64,000 nucleotides of DNA from Clostridia bacterium (GTDB lineage Bacteria > Bacillota > Clostridia > Oscillospirales > CAG-272): NCBI GenBank assembly GCA_017453305.1, contig JAFTKJ010000020.1, positions 1-64,000 on the forward strand, given 5' to 3'. Positions 16,999-26,029 of this stretch are shown piece after piece. Below the pieces are notes generated by a model. The model did not search any database, had not been told where the DNA came from, and saw only the letters and a program-made list of their open reading frames with translations. The position numbers and the translations under genes were made by a program. How positions within the stretch are numbered: the stretch's first letter is position 1; each line of letters starts with the position of its first letter.

Positions 16999-19392
16999 AT
17001 GGTACACATCAAAACACCAAAGGAATTTTTTGGTCAACAGCCGGGCGACGACAGAGTGATGATCCGCTGGGATCGCCTCTGCGCCTACTACCGCGAGCTC
17101 GCATCACTCTCCGACCGCCTCATCCTTGAGGAAATGGGCAAAACCAGCGAGGGAAACGATTTTTTGATCCTCTACGTCTCCTCTCCGCAAAACCTGGAGA
17201 GGTTAGAGGAGTATCGGCAAATCTCCATGCAGCTTTCCGATCCGCGCGGACTGACGCAAGCGGAGATTGATGATCTTTCCACGCGTGGAAAGGCGATCGT
17301 TTTTCAAGGCTACGGACTGCACTCCAACGAGGTGGGAGGACCGCAGATGGTTCCCTTGATGCTCTACGAGCTGCTTACCTCAAACGAGGCTCGCGTACAA
17401 AAAATTCTGGATGAGGTGATCTTCATCATTTCTCCCTGCAGCGAGCCCGACGGGGAGATCGTTTTTACCGATTGGTACCACAAATATCTCGGAACCGAGT
17501 TTGAGGGGATCTGCTCTCCTTACATGCGCCACAATTGGACGGGGCACGCCAACAACCGCGACGCCCTGCGTGAGTGCGTGATCGAATCCAAACACTTGAA
17601 TGATATTCTCATTCGTCGCTTCATGCCGCAGATCTTTCAGGATCATCATCACCAATGCCCTGACGAAAACCGCATGTCTATCTCGCCAAAGTGCGACCCC
17701 ATCTGTCCTCACATCTCGCCCATCGTCCATCGCGAGACTGCCGTTTACGGAACACACATGGCAATGGAGCTCTCTTTGGCAGGAAGAAAGGGCATTGTCG
17801 CGGGCGACCCGTTCTTTTGTGATTTTCCCATTTCGTCCTTTTATGGCAATGCGTGCCTACACAACATTGCAGGCATGCTGACTGAAAACGCCGACGTGCG
17901 TATTGCAACGCCGGATTACATCGATCCTGAAACACTGAAGCTGAACACATTCCGCGATCATATCCTGGAGCCCTGCGCTATTTGTCCCGATCCTTGGGAG
18001 GGGGGCTGGTGGCATCTGCGCGATATTGTTGAACAGATGTATCTTGCTTCCATGGCTCTGCTGGATTACGCGGCGCAAAACCGCGTGCGGATCCTTAGAT
18101 CTATGGCGCAAAAGGCACTGTCGCAGACCGAACGCGGCAAAAATGAGGAGATTAAGGCGTACGTTATCACGCCGAACCAAAACGACCTTTCTGCCGCGGT
18201 ACATCTGATTCAATTGATGCAAAATCAGCGCATTGAGATGTTCTACTTGAAGGAGGACGCCGTCACGGACGGCTGTGTATACCCCAAGGGAAGCGTTTAC
18301 GTGCCTCTGGCACAGCCCAAATACGCCGTTGTGCAGGTAATGCTCGGTGAGGAGCCTTACTCGCATCAAGCGCAAAAGGAGCTGGATGCCGGAAAGCCGC
18401 GTCTGAGTGACACGGCAAATATCTGCATGTCTATGACCATGGGTGTGGAAACCAAAAAGCTGAAAGCTACACTTGATGCAGGCTACTTGGAGCTGCTTGA
18501 TACGACACCCACATGGGAACGTCCGCTTCTTGCAAGTGAAAATGCAAGCTATCGCGCGGCAAATATCTTGATGGAAAAAGGCATACGAATTGCAAGAGAT
18601 GCCGAGGGCAATTTTGTTTCCACAATACAAGGGGACGGAAAAAACGAAAGAACACCGGTACGTCGCGCCCGCGTGGGGCTTTTGAAAGTTTCCTTTACAG
18701 GAAATGAGGAGGAAGCATTTACAAGAGGGCTGTTGCGTGACTATCATTTTGACTATCGCATCGTGATGGACTCCGAGATCCGTGAACACGGAATCCCCGA
18801 GGATATCGAGGTCATGATCTTCCCGGCGGATCCTCCTGCCAAGCTCTGCTTTGGAGATGAGGTTCCTGCAGGCTGTCCCGTAGAGTATCAAACGGGCATC
18901 GGTACCAAGGGACGTGCGTATCTGCGTGAATTTGTAAAGCGTGGCGGGCGCCTGGTCACCTGGGAAAAATCCTGCGGCGTGATCAACGAATGGCTTGGAC
19001 TTGGACTTGTGGATCGTGCGGCAGAACTGACGGAGGCAGAATATATGACTTGTTCCTCCTCTCTCAATGCCGTTATCACGCGCCATGAGTCTCCCCTGAC
19101 GTTTGGTATGCCCGATCAGTTTGCCATTACGCACACAAACGGTCCCATTCTCGTCCCAAAGGATTTCTTTGGAAACGTGGAAATCGTGGCAAAGCTTTCC
19201 TCCGAAAACCTTCTGCGCAACGGCGTGATCCGCGGTGCGCAATACGTCAAGGGTACGCCCTGTGTGCTTCACACCGCGTACGGAAAGGGTGATGTTATTC
19301 TTTACACTTTCAGCCCTCAGTTCCGTAATCAGCAGGAAGGAACCTACAAGCTTCTTTTCAACGCGCTGTATTGTGAGGATGAGACGGTTTAA
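16999..19392 (+). CDS. M14-family zinc carboxypeptidase-like protein
   Basis: A 797-aa protein without a signal peptide. The N-terminal ~370 residues form an M14 peptidase domain: GLHSNE gives the first zinc ligands (H108, E111) and QDHHH (215-218) supplies the third histidine. The remaining ~400 residues include a class I glutamine-amidotransferase-like fold region (about 560-700), an arrangement common in long Firmicutes and Bacteroidetes M14 homologues. The start is the ATG at 16999 with GGGAGG 6 nt upstream; an upstream in-frame GTG at 16981 overlaps that site. Substrate unknown; it may trim peptides or an amide-linked compound in the cytoplasm. Confidence 0.8.
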   Translation: MVHIKTPKEFFGQQPGDDRVMIRWDRLCAYYRELASLSDRLILEEMGKTSEGNDFLILYVSSPQNLERLEEYRQISMQLSDPRGLTQAEIDDLSTRGKAIVFQGYGLHSNEVGGPQMVPLMLYELLTSNEARVQKILDEVIFIISPCSEPDGEIVFTDWYHKYLGTEFEGICSPYMRHNWTGHANNRDALRECVIESKHLNDILIRRFMPQIFQDHHHQCPDENRMSISPKCDPICPHISPIVHRETAVYGTHMAMELSLAGRKGIVAGDPFFCDFPISSFYGNACLHNIAGMLTENADVRIATPDYIDPETLKLNTFRDHILEPCAICPDPWEGGWWHLRDIVEQMYLASMALLDYAAQNRVRILRSMAQKALSQTERGKNEEIKAYVITPNQNDLSAAVHLIQLMQNQRIEMFYLKEDAVTDGCVYPKGSVYVPLAQPKYAVVQVMLGEEPYSHQAQKELDAGKPRLSDTANICMSMTMGVETKKLKATLDAGYLELLDTTPTWERPLLASENASYRAANILMEKGIRIARDAEGNFVSTIQGDGKNERTPVRRARVGLLKVSFTGNEEEAFTRGLLRDYHFDYRIVMDSEIREHGIPEDIEVMIFPADPPAKLCFGDEVPAGCPVEYQTGIGTKGRAYLREFVKRGGRLVTWEKSCGVINEWLGLGLVDRAAELTEAEYMTCSSSLNAVITRHESPLTFGMPDQFAITHTNGPILVPKDFFGNVEIVAKLSSENLLRNGVIRGAQYVKGTPCVLHTAYGKGDVILYTFSPQFRNQQEGTYKLLFNALYCEDETV

Positions 19393-19470
19393 ACAGGACA
19401 CAGCCGATTTGTATGTGTTGGCTTTTTTGCAGAATTGTAAAAAAACACATAAATGAGTCGTGTTTCTCCA

Positions 19471-19499
19471 TTTACAAACGTGGCAAAAGATGGTATAAT
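19471..19499 (+). promoter_or_regulatory. sigma-A promoter for the GH29 gene
   Basis: TTTACA (19471-19476), 17-nt spacer, TATAAT (19494-19499), with the ATG at 19531 about 25 nt downstream of the expected start of transcription. Confidence 0.75.
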
Positions 19500-19530
19500 A
19501 ATCTCATCACAAAGAAAGAGAGGGATCGAT

Positions 19531-20766
19531 ATGATCGTTCGTGAATACATCAAGGAATTTGAAAAGCTTGGCTTTGGTATGTTCGTCCATTTTGGACTTT
19601 ACAGTGAGTACGGAAAGGGCGAGTGGGCTCTGCATAACATCAAGGACGCAGAAGGAATTGCGGCATACGAGGCGTTGATCGATCAATTCAATCCCGCACC
19701 CGAGTGGGCGCAGGAGCTGGCTTCCACTGCGCGTGCGGCGGGCTGTAAGTACATCACCATGACCACACGCCACCACGACGGATTTTCGCTTTACGATACC
19801 TGCGGTCTGAATACTTACGACGCACCTCACGGTGCCGCAGGTCGCGACCTGGTACGCGAATTTGTGGACGCGTGCCGCGAAAACGGCTTGATTCCGTTCT
19901 TTTATCACACGCTTCTGGATTGGCACGAACCAACCTACAAAACGGATTTTCCCACCTATCTCAAATATCTGAGACAGAGTGTAGAGCTTCTTTGCACCAA
20001 TTACGGCAAGATCGGCGGTATTTGGTTTGACGGCATGTGGGATCGCCCAAACGACAATTGGGAGGAGGATGCGCTCTATTCCATGATCCGTTCTCATCAG
20101 CCCGAGGCGATGATCATCAACAATACGGGACTGGGTGCACGCGGTGCGCTTGGACACATCGAGCTGGATTCGGTCACCTTTGAGCGCGGCAGACCCGGGA
20201 AGATCAACCTGGAGGATTCCCCCAAGTACGTGGCAAGCGAGATGTGCCAGATCTTTGCCGAGCATTGGGGCTACGCCGCACGTGATTTCAAATTCAAATC
20301 CCTGACCGAGATCATCGGCGACTATTGTGTTTGCCGCCGCCACGGTGCAAACTTTTTGTTAAACGTCGGACCTATGGGCAACGGATTGCTCCGCCCTTTG
20401 GACCGTGCAATGCTTTTGACGCTTGGCGAGTGGGCAGAGATCCACAAGGAGGCGCTGTATTTGCCCCGTCCCTCGGGGATTGAGGTTGAGGGCAAGGAGA
20501 AGGATTTCCTTTTGCGCGGCGATGGCTGTTACTATCTGTTTGTGCACGATATTCCAACGGGCGGAAGCATTAACGTTGTGGAGCGTTTCGGCATGCCGGA
20601 TTACACCGACAAATTCCGCATGGAAGAGAAGGTCAAAACGGTTACGTGGTTGGATTCTGGAATGGCGTTGGACTTTGAACAAAAGGACGGTGTTGTTACG
20701 GTTTGCTATGACTCGCAAAAATACGGTGAGAATCTTGTGGTCAAGGTGGCAAAGATTGAGATTTGA
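19531..20766 (+). CDS. alpha-L-fucosidase, GH29
   Basis: A 411-aa cytoplasmic GH29 enzyme that removes alpha-linked L-fucose from oligosaccharides. Visible family motifs are FVHFGLYS (18-25), TTRHHDGFSLYDT (78-90) and GIWFDGMWD, in which Asp167 is the expected nucleophile. The length fits the shorter GH29 proteins with a small C-terminal beta-domain. I start at the ATG at 19531 (AGAGGG upstream); the longer reading frame would begin inside the promoter. It is monocistronic, ending at a strong terminator at 20835-20870. Fucose release fits the mucin- or milk-type glycan set (GH20, GH36, GH42, NagA) found further right. Confidence 0.9.
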   Translation: MIVREYIKEFEKLGFGMFVHFGLYSEYGKGEWALHNIKDAEGIAAYEALIDQFNPAPEWAQELASTARAAGCKYITMTTRHHDGFSLYDTCGLNTYDAPHGAAGRDLVREFVDACRENGLIPFFYHTLLDWHEPTYKTDFPTYLKYLRQSVELLCTNYGKIGGIWFDGMWDRPNDNWEEDALYSMIRSHQPEAMIINNTGLGARGALGHIELDSVTFERGRPGKINLEDSPKYVASEMCQIFAEHWGYAARDFKFKSLTEIIGDYCVCRRHGANFLLNVGPMGNGLLRPLDRAMLLTLGEWAEIHKEALYLPRPSGIEVEGKEKDFLLRGDGCYYLFVHDIPTGGSINVVERFGMPDYTDKFRMEEKVKTVTWLDSGMALDFEQKDGVVTVCYDSQKYGENLVVKVAKIEI

Positions 20767-20834
20767 TTCTCTATTCGGCATAAAGCATAGACGTGTTGCG
20801 CTTTAAGAGCTTTTTGCGCGCCGGAGCACTATGG

Positions 20835-20870
20835 AAAAGGCGGACATTTTGTAAAAAATGTCCGCCTTTT
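20835..20870 (+). terminator. rho-independent terminator of GH29 gene
   Basis: A perfect 16-bp stem (AAAAGGCGGACATTTT with its complement, arms 20835-20850 and 20855-20870), 4-nt loop, ending in TTTT. The A-tract and T-tract make it potentially bidirectional. Confidence 0.85.
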
Positions 20871-20873
20871 GTA

Positions 20874-20902
20874 TTGCAAAAATACAAAAAATGAAGTATA
20901 AT
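20874..20902 (+). promoter_or_regulatory. sigma-A promoter for the propeller-protein operon
   Basis: TTGCAA (20874-20879), 17-nt spacer, TATAAT (20897-20902), placed directly after the GH29 terminator. Confidence 0.7.
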
Positions 20903-20936
20903 GAGGCTATACCGGTTGAAAAAAGGAGGGGTTGAC

Positions 20937-22418
20937 GTGTTAAACATTGGATCGAACAGAGAATGCTTTTTTGATACATGGCTGATCAATACCGACAAAA
21001 CAACGGCAGAGTTCCGCTTGCATGAGCCAATTCGACGCGAGGCAGTGATGACGCATGACGCGCCCTGGGAGGGTGATGGATCGGATTTTCACAATTTCTT
21101 TTTTGACGATGCGTGGCACGGCGTACAAGGGGAATATCCAAACGGCGCCTACCGTATGTATTACCTTGGCTGGCAGACGCCAAACGGAGATCCAGAAGCG
21201 CCGCCGCACCGTGGCATCAGCGTCTGCTATGCGGAAAGCCCCGACGGCATTCATTGGAGCAAGCCATCCTTGGGGGTGTCTGAGTTTGCGGGAAGTCGAG
21301 AAAACAATATCATTCTCGGTGAAGAAATGAAATGCACCTTCGACAATTTTATGGTATTTCGGGATGATAATCCCGCCTGTCCTCCCGAGGAGCGGTACAA
21401 GGGGATTGGTATTTACCAGCCCTGCGGCGAATCGAAAAAGCGGGAGCTTTGGTGTTGGTACAGTATCGATGGGATTCATTTCACCCAGGGGTGCTTGGTC
21501 ACGGACAAGGGGCATTTCGACTCCCTCAACGTGATCTTTTGGGATAAGCAGGCGGGACGATACCGAGGCTATATCCGAAACTGTCACAATGTCCCGGAGA
21601 GTGGAGATATGAACAAAGGAATCCGTGACGTGCGTTACATGGAATCCTTGGATTTCAAGGTCTGGACAGATCCCGTCCTGTTAGATTTCGGAGAGGACGC
21701 GGAGGATTATCCCTTGTATACCAACGTGGTACAGCCCTATTACCGCGCACCGCAGATCTATATCGGTTTTCCCAGTCGCTATATGGAGCGCGCGGCATGG
21801 AACGGGAGCTTTGAGGAGCTGTGCGGCAAGGAGAGTCGGCGACAACGAATGACCGTTCACCCTCGCTATGGCTTGACCGCGACCGATTGCGTATTCATGT
21901 GCTCCCGTGACGGCGTAAAATTCCATCGATTTGATGAGGGATTTTTGCGTCCGGGAATCGAAAACGGTGTCAATTGGGTGTACGGGGATTGCTATCCCGC
22001 AAGAGGAATGTTTGAATCTCCCTCACCGATCAACGGTGCGCCGCCGGAGCTTTCCTTGTTGGTTCCCGTGGGACATTGGATGAACGAGGAAAAGAAATTG
22101 GTGCGCTACACGCTCCGCCCAGACGGATTTGCCTCACTTTATGCAGGTTATCGGGAGGAAAAGGTGATCGTGACCAAGCCCTTTGTATATCAGGGAAACC
22201 ATCTTTACGTCAATTTTTCTACCTCGGCAAGAGGATATCTGTACGTTACGCTTACTTGCGATGGCAAGGAATATCATAGCTGTGAGACCTTTGGCGACGC
22301 GCTTGATCGCAAGGTCGCGTTTGAGGCGGACACCGTAGCCTCCCTTGCGGGGAGGGAAGTGATCATGACCGTGCGGATGCGCGATGCCGATCTGTACGCC
22401 ATTCGATTTGGAGAATAA
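20937..22418 (+). CDS. beta-propeller glycosidase-like protein
   Basis: A 493-aa cytoplasmic protein. It has the repeated Trp/Asp blade pattern of five-bladed propeller glycosidases (GH32/GH43/GH68/GH130 type), for example YAESPDGIHWSKP, YSIDGIHFTQG and CSRDGVKFHRF. I cannot place it in a numbered family or assign catalytic residues. The start is GTG at 20937 with AAGGAGG 7 nt upstream; an in-frame ATG at 20901 falls in the -10 region. It is followed 9 bases later by an amidohydrolase gene. Probably an intracellular hydrolase or phosphorylase of a glycan fragment. Confidence 0.65.
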   Translation: MLNIGSNRECFFDTWLINTDKTTAEFRLHEPIRREAVMTHDAPWEGDGSDFHNFFFDDAWHGVQGEYPNGAYRMYYLGWQTPNGDPEAPPHRGISVCYAESPDGIHWSKPSLGVSEFAGSRENNIILGEEMKCTFDNFMVFRDDNPACPPEERYKGIGIYQPCGESKKRELWCWYSIDGIHFTQGCLVTDKGHFDSLNVIFWDKQAGRYRGYIRNCHNVPESGDMNKGIRDVRYMESLDFKVWTDPVLLDFGEDAEDYPLYTNVVQPYYRAPQIYIGFPSRYMERAAWNGSFEELCGKESRRQRMTVHPRYGLTATDCVFMCSRDGVKFHRFDEGFLRPGIENGVNWVYGDCYPARGMFESPSPINGAPPELSLLVPVGHWMNEEKKLVRYTLRPDGFASLYAGYREEKVIVTKPFVYQGNHLYVNFSTSARGYLYVTLTCDGKEYHSCETFGDALDRKVAFEADTVASLAGREVIMTVRMRDADLYAIRFGE

Positions 22419-22427
22419 GGAGTTTTT

Positions 22428-23204
22428 ATGACAATACCTTCGTTTTCGCATGCCCCCATCGATATTCATTCGCATTTTAACCATGGTTCGCCCTTTGATT
22501 GGCGCTTGCCCGACAATCCGTTACATCTGCGGGATCTGGATTTTGTTCTGGAGGAGCAGAGGAACGTTGGCATTGCCTGCGGTGGATTTTCTACCTATGC
22601 TTCGGTGCTGGAGCACCCCGAATGCATTGTAGAGGAGAACGAATATCTGCACCGTTTGGCGGGGGAGGATGCACGCATTTTTCAATGGGTGGTCATCGAT
22701 CCTCGCTTGCCGGAGACTTTTTGCCAGGCAGAGCGCATGCTCCCCTGCAAAAAAACACTTGGTATCAAGATCCACGCATCTCACGGATATGACATTGAGG
22801 AATACGCCGACCGCATCTTTTCGTTTGTTAACGAGCAAAGAGCCGTTTTGCTGATGCATCCGCAAAAGGTGGAAAAAATGGCGTCCTTTGCCAACCGTTA
22901 CCCCGATATGAAGCTGATCATTGCGCACCTTTCCAGCATGGAGCACATTGCAGCCATTCGGGAAGCACGGTACGGCAATATTTACACCGATACCTCCGGT
23001 GGTGCCAGCAATCTAAACAACGTGATCGAGTACGCTGTCAACCAAGTCGGCTCGGAAAAAATTTTGTTTGGAACAGATGCATACGCCTGCTCCTTCCAAT
23101 TCGGGCGCATTGCACTTGCAAGACTTCCGCACGCGGACAAGGAGAATATCCTCTACAAAAACGCTGTCAAGATGTTTCCAAATGCATTTGGGGAGGATGT
23201 TTAA
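22428..23204 (+). CDS. amidohydrolase family 2 metal-dependent hydrolase
   Basis: A 258-aa TIM-barrel hydrolase. The metal-binding signature of the Amidohydro_2/TatD-like group is present: IDIHSHF (~12-18), GIKIHASHG (~113-121), LLMHP (~142-146), IIAHLSS (~165-171) and LFGTDAY (~212-218). Relatives cleave C-C or C-N bonds, decarboxylate, or hydrolyse lactones. It follows the propeller protein by 9 bases and ends at a terminator, so the two form a two-gene operon. The substrate is probably a sugar-derived acid or lactone; this is inference from context. Confidence 0.8.
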   Translation: MTIPSFSHAPIDIHSHFNHGSPFDWRLPDNPLHLRDLDFVLEEQRNVGIACGGFSTYASVLEHPECIVEENEYLHRLAGEDARIFQWVVIDPRLPETFCQAERMLPCKKTLGIKIHASHGYDIEEYADRIFSFVNEQRAVLLMHPQKVEKMASFANRYPDMKLIIAHLSSMEHIAAIREARYGNIYTDTSGGASNLNNVIEYAVNQVGSEKILFGTDAYACSFQFGRIALARLPHADKENILYKNAVKMFPNAFGEDV

Positions 23205-23209
23205 AATAC

Positions 23210-23245
23210 AAAAATCCTCAACGGCTTGCACCGCTGGGGATTTTT
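23210..23245 (+). terminator. terminator of propeller/amidohydrolase operon
   Basis: AAAAATCC...ACGG loop CCG...GGATTTTT, a hairpin immediately after the stop at 23204, ending in five T. Confidence 0.75.
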
Positions 23246-23361
23246 GTTATGACTGTTTCAGCACAGCTGTTTATGATAAAATGCAATTTAGGGTAGCAAA
23301 TGGAGGGGAGAAAACGATAGTTGGTTGATATGACGTGAATGAACGTGCGAAATCTGCATTT

Positions 23362-23901
23362 TTAAACTCGTTCATCTTTTTCACACTCCAGATTGCGGAA
23401 TTTGATCATTGCGATTACAATGGAGCACATGGTGAGAAGATCGCCCAGCGCTGAGCCGTATGCGCGACTGACAAAATTATACACGAGCCAGAATGGCGAT
23501 CCGATCAATGAAACGCGGCGGATTATTTTTTCATTTGTCAGCCAAAACGCACCCGTGTGTAGCAAAACGCCGGCAATCGGGAGCAGGTCTAACGGATTTT
23601 TGCTTATCAAGCAAAGGGTAATTCCTGCCACTGTTATGGCTATATTGCAGGCAAGAAAAAACGCTTTTATATGCTTCTGGATTAACGGGTGCTCTTTTTT
23701 CTCCGCAATGACCGATGCAATTGCGCCGAGGATGTCCAGTACTGCGCCCGAAATTGCACCAAGCAGAAGATATTGAATGATGTAAAGACATCTGGAAACG
23801 ACGTTACAAATGATAATCCCGCGCCGCTTTTTTTGCTGGTAACTGAGCAGGAACGTTGCAACGGCAAGCAATCCAATGGCTTGTGGAATGAATGGATGCA
23901 T
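23362..23901 (-). CDS. YgjV-family inner membrane protein
   Basis: A 179-aa multi-pass membrane protein with five to six hydrophobic segments. The N-terminus (QAIGLLAVATFLLSYQQKKR...) and the NVVSR...QYLLLGA pattern match the YgjV family, whose function is not established. It has its own promoter at 23933-23961. The ribosome binding site is weak (TTGGGG). It is the leftmost gene of the accessory block, separated from the next by palindrome element 1. Confidence 0.75.
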   Translation of the reverse strand: MHPFIPQAIGLLAVATFLLSYQQKKRRGIIICNVVSRCLYIIQYLLLGAISGAVLDILGAIASVIAEKKEHPLIQKHIKAFFLACNIAITVAGITLCLISKNPLDLLPIAGVLLHTGAFWLTNEKIIRRVSLIGSPFWLVYNFVSRAYGSALGDLLTMCSIVIAMIKFRNLECEKDERV

Positions 23902-23932
23902 AACAACCCCAAATAATTATCAAGATGGTGGT

Positions 23933-23961
23933 ATTATAGCATTTTTAAGTCGAAAAATCAA
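23933..23961 (-). promoter_or_regulatory. extended -10 promoter for YgjV-like gene
   Basis: Minus-strand TTGATT (23956-23961), 17-nt spacer, TATAAT (23933-23938) preceded by TGC, giving an extended -10. Confidence 0.75.
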
Positions 23962-23984
23962 GTGTAAATCTTGCTTTTTGTCGA

Positions 23985-24180
23985 GGAGCGCAACATCGTT
24001 TACGCCGTAATGCGTAACATCGTTTGCAATTTGTTGCAACATCATTTGAGGCAACGACTCAACCTCGTTCATTTGTGCCGCACGCGGCAATGATGTTGAC
24101 CTGTCGGTCAAATGATGTTGCGTGTGCAAGGTTCGCAAAGCGAACCAGCGCAAACGATGTTGTGCCTTACGGCACAAATG
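23985..24180. repeat. palindrome-array element 1 (ATGATGTTG family)
   Basis: A string of short palindromes whose units are separated by AACATCRTTT on the left half and AAAYGATGTTG on the right half. Inner spacers are themselves palindromic, for example TGACCtgtcGGTCA and GGTTCGcaaaGCGAACC. The last ~80 nt are nearly identical to element 2, and the last ~20 nt plus terminator to element 3. No ORF of substance. It lies directly beyond the terminator of the minus-strand lipoprotein gene. Confidence 0.85.
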
Positions 24181-24212
24181 AAAAAATCCAACTCTTACGA
24201 GTTGGATTTTTT
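24181..24212. terminator. hairpin terminator, copy 1 of 3
   Basis: AAAAAATCCAACTC and its exact complement around TTAC, 14-bp stem, A-tract and T-tract on both sides so usable in both directions. Identical copies are at 25457-25488 and 26240-26271, each just past a minus-strand gene. Confidence 0.9.
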
Positions 24213-24312
24213 GTATAAAGGCTACGAAAAAGATATTTTTGACATTCCTTAATAAGGATTCGAACTCCAACGGGGTAACCATTTGATTGATAAAAGATAA
24301 AGTTTCACAATT

Positions 24313-25308
24313 TTAATTCAATGAGGAATCGTTTGCTATAATAGATCCACCTTTTTCATAAACAAAATAAGTATATCCGTTGCGTTGATATTTCACAAAA
24401 ATATATTTGTCATTTACGGTGATGTGATCGATGCCTGAAAACTCGTGAATAGAGGTTGTCTTTTTTGTTTCAAGGTTAACGCAACCAAACTCGCCATTTG
24501 AATCAAGTATATAGGCTGCGTTTTCATCGAAATCTATAATCTGTACTCCCTTTTGGTTGCATTCAAAAACAGTTCTGAACTCTTTTGTTTCTCGGTTGTA
24601 GGCTACAATTCGGCTTTCACGAATACCGCTAATCAGCGGTTCTGCCTTCACAGAATCAAGGCGATTGCTACCGGATATAGAAAACCATATCTCATCACCC
24701 ATAGGCTTTGCCAAACCATCGATCATGTAATATTTTTCATCGGCTTGTTCGTTGTATATGTTTTCGACAAAATTCAAAATTGCTTGTTTTTCTGCGCTTG
24801 TGTCCTTTTTAGCAACGGACTTATATTTGTTTGATATATATCCGTATCCGCCATCAAGCACATAAAAGGAAAAGGCTTCAATATCGTGTATTCTTTCTTG
24901 ATACAAAATTTGCACATCTTCTCGTGACAACAAATTGCCTACGTAGAATCGATCTATTTCTTTACCCTCATAATCGAATGTAAATACACACTCATAATAT
25001 ACGGAACAATCTGTCAAAAAGGTATGTAGCTTAACCGTTGATTCTTCAAATTCGCAGTCATAAACAACCGTACCACCGTAACAAAATTCTGCCACGCCTA
25101 TCGGCAAGGTTGCATCATCATTCGGTTTCAGCCAATAAACCGTACCGTCAATTTTGTTTATCAGTTGGTCTTCTACGACCAACCACGTATCATTTTCAAA
25201 ACCACGGTCCGTTCTTATGTTTGGCATTAAGATGCCTTCCTTTAGAGCAGAGCAAGACGAAAGTGCAATCGTCAATATGAGTAAAATAACACATATAATT
25301 TTTTTCAT
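24313..25308 (-). CDS. lipoprotein paralogue A
   Basis: A 331-aa lipoprotein. The signal peptide MKKIICVILL... ends at lipobox ALSSC with Cys19. The mature part is soluble, with propeller-like strand repeats: motifs such as DENAAYILDSNGEFGCVNLETKKTT near the end and a DTWLVVEDQLINKIDG segment near the start. It is clearly homologous to the lipoprotein at 26304-27290 along the full length, so the two arose by duplication. The start at 25308 has AAAGGCGGT 7 nt upstream; the longer frame runs into the promoter. Unknown function; the pattern suggests a DUF5050-like surface sensor or binder. Confidence 0.8.
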   Translation of the reverse strand: MKKIICVILLILTIALSSCSALKEGILMPNIRTDRGFENDTWLVVEDQLINKIDGTVYWLKPNDDATLPIGVAEFCYGGTVVYDCEFEESTVKLHTFLTDCSVYYECVFTFDYEGKEIDRFYVGNLLSREDVQILYQERIHDIEAFSFYVLDGGYGYISNKYKSVAKKDTSAEKQAILNFVENIYNEQADEKYYMIDGLAKPMGDEIWFSISGSNRLDSVKAEPLISGIRESRIVAYNRETKEFRTVFECNQKGVQIIDFDENAAYILDSNGEFGCVNLETKKTTSIHEFSGIDHITVNDKYIFVKYQRNGYTYFVYEKGGSIIANDSSLN

Positions 25309-25332
25309 TTTTTCCACCGCCTTTCTGTAATA

Positions 25333-25361
25333 ATTATAGCACATTTCCGCCCGAAAATCAA
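25333..25361 (-). promoter_or_regulatory. extended -10 promoter for lipoprotein A
   Basis: Minus-strand TTGATT (25356-25361), 17-nt spacer, TGCTATAAT with TATAAT at 25333-25338. The variant Shine-Dalgarno AAAGGCGGT follows at 25316-25324. Confidence 0.8.
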
Positions 25362-25396
25362 CTGCAAATCGGGAATTTGAGGGAGAATTTTGGTTG

Positions 25397-25456
25397 CGTG
25401 TGCAAGGTTCGCAAAGCGAACCACCGCAAACGATGTTGTGCCTGTCGGCACAAATG
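25397..25456. repeat. palindrome-array element 2 (short copy)
   Basis: A 60-nt fragment carrying GGTTCGcaaaGCGAACC, AAACGATGTTG and the GTGCC/GGCAC palindrome. It is almost identical to the right-hand end of element 1 and is followed by the same terminator. It looks like a deletion derivative of the full element. Confidence 0.85.
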
Positions 25457-25488
25457 AAAAAATCCAACTCTTACGAGTTGGATTTTTT
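25457..25488. terminator. hairpin terminator, copy 2 of 3
   Basis: The same 14-bp TCCAACTC hairpin as at 24181-24212. It lies 26 nt past the end of the 150-aa gene. Confidence 0.9.
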
Positions 25489-25514
25489 GTGTGTTCTGAC
25501 CTTAATAGATGCTA

Positions 25515-25967
25515 TCATTCAACATTAAAGCCTAAACCTTCAAAATAGGATTTTATTTCAGGGACATTCATGGTTTGAAACAAAACCTTGTTTTGTTGAT
25601 TTATAAATATGAGATACGAGATTCCCACTCGACCTCCATATCGCCGCTTTATTTTTTTGATGCCACTCAACGAAAAGATTTTTTCGCGCCTTTTGAAAAA
25701 AGGGTAACTAATCAGTTTAATTGTGGTTGCATCAATTTCAAAATACGCCTTATATGTATTATAAATATACATACTCGCCATGAATGCGACAAACGTAAGA
25801 GATATAACGGTGATGAGAATTGGGAATATACTCTGATTATCAATTGATATTATGATTCCCACAAACAACATAATGGCGGTAAAGAATACAAAAAATGAAA
25901 TCAGAAATATTTTAATCCATTTTTGTGTTTTTACCCTTGGTGTCCTATCATATGTATTAAATTTCAT
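25515..25967 (-). CDS. small two-TM protein with PH-like domain
   Basis: A 150-aa protein. Two transmembrane segments (about 18-40 and 48-70) are followed by a basic cytoplasmic domain that resembles bacterial PH-type domains (DATTIKLISYPFFKRREKIFSL... with a final helix SYFEGLGF). The start at 25967 has AAAGGCGGT 6 nt upstream. It has its own promoter and terminator, so it is an independent single-gene unit. Unknown role. Confidence 0.7.
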   Translation of the reverse strand: MKFNTYDRTPRVKTQKWIKIFLISFFVFFTAIMLFVGIIISIDNQSIFPILITVISLTFVAFMASMYIYNTYKAYFEIDATTIKLISYPFFKRREKIFSLSGIKKIKRRYGGRVGISYLIFINQQNKVLFQTMNVPEIKSYFEGLGFNVE

Positions 25968-25991
25968 CTCCCCACCGCCTTTCTCAAACTA

Positions 25992-26020
25992 ATTATATCA
26001 TACTTTCGATTAAAAGTCAA
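25992..26020 (-). promoter_or_regulatory. extended -10 promoter for the 150-aa gene
   Basis: Minus-strand TTGACT (26015-26020), 17-nt spacer, TGATATAAT with TATAAT at 25992-25997. Confidence 0.8.
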
Positions 26021-26029
26021 CTATCAATT

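Noticed and set aside
17857..19401. 514-aa minus-strand frame opposite the M14 peptidase
   Set aside because: The plus-strand frame carries family motifs, promoter and ribosome binding site; the opposite frame has none.
24240..24290. tRNA-like T-arm (GGATTCGAACTCC on the plus strand)
   Set aside because: The T-stem does not pair properly and no other tRNA arm can be found nearby.
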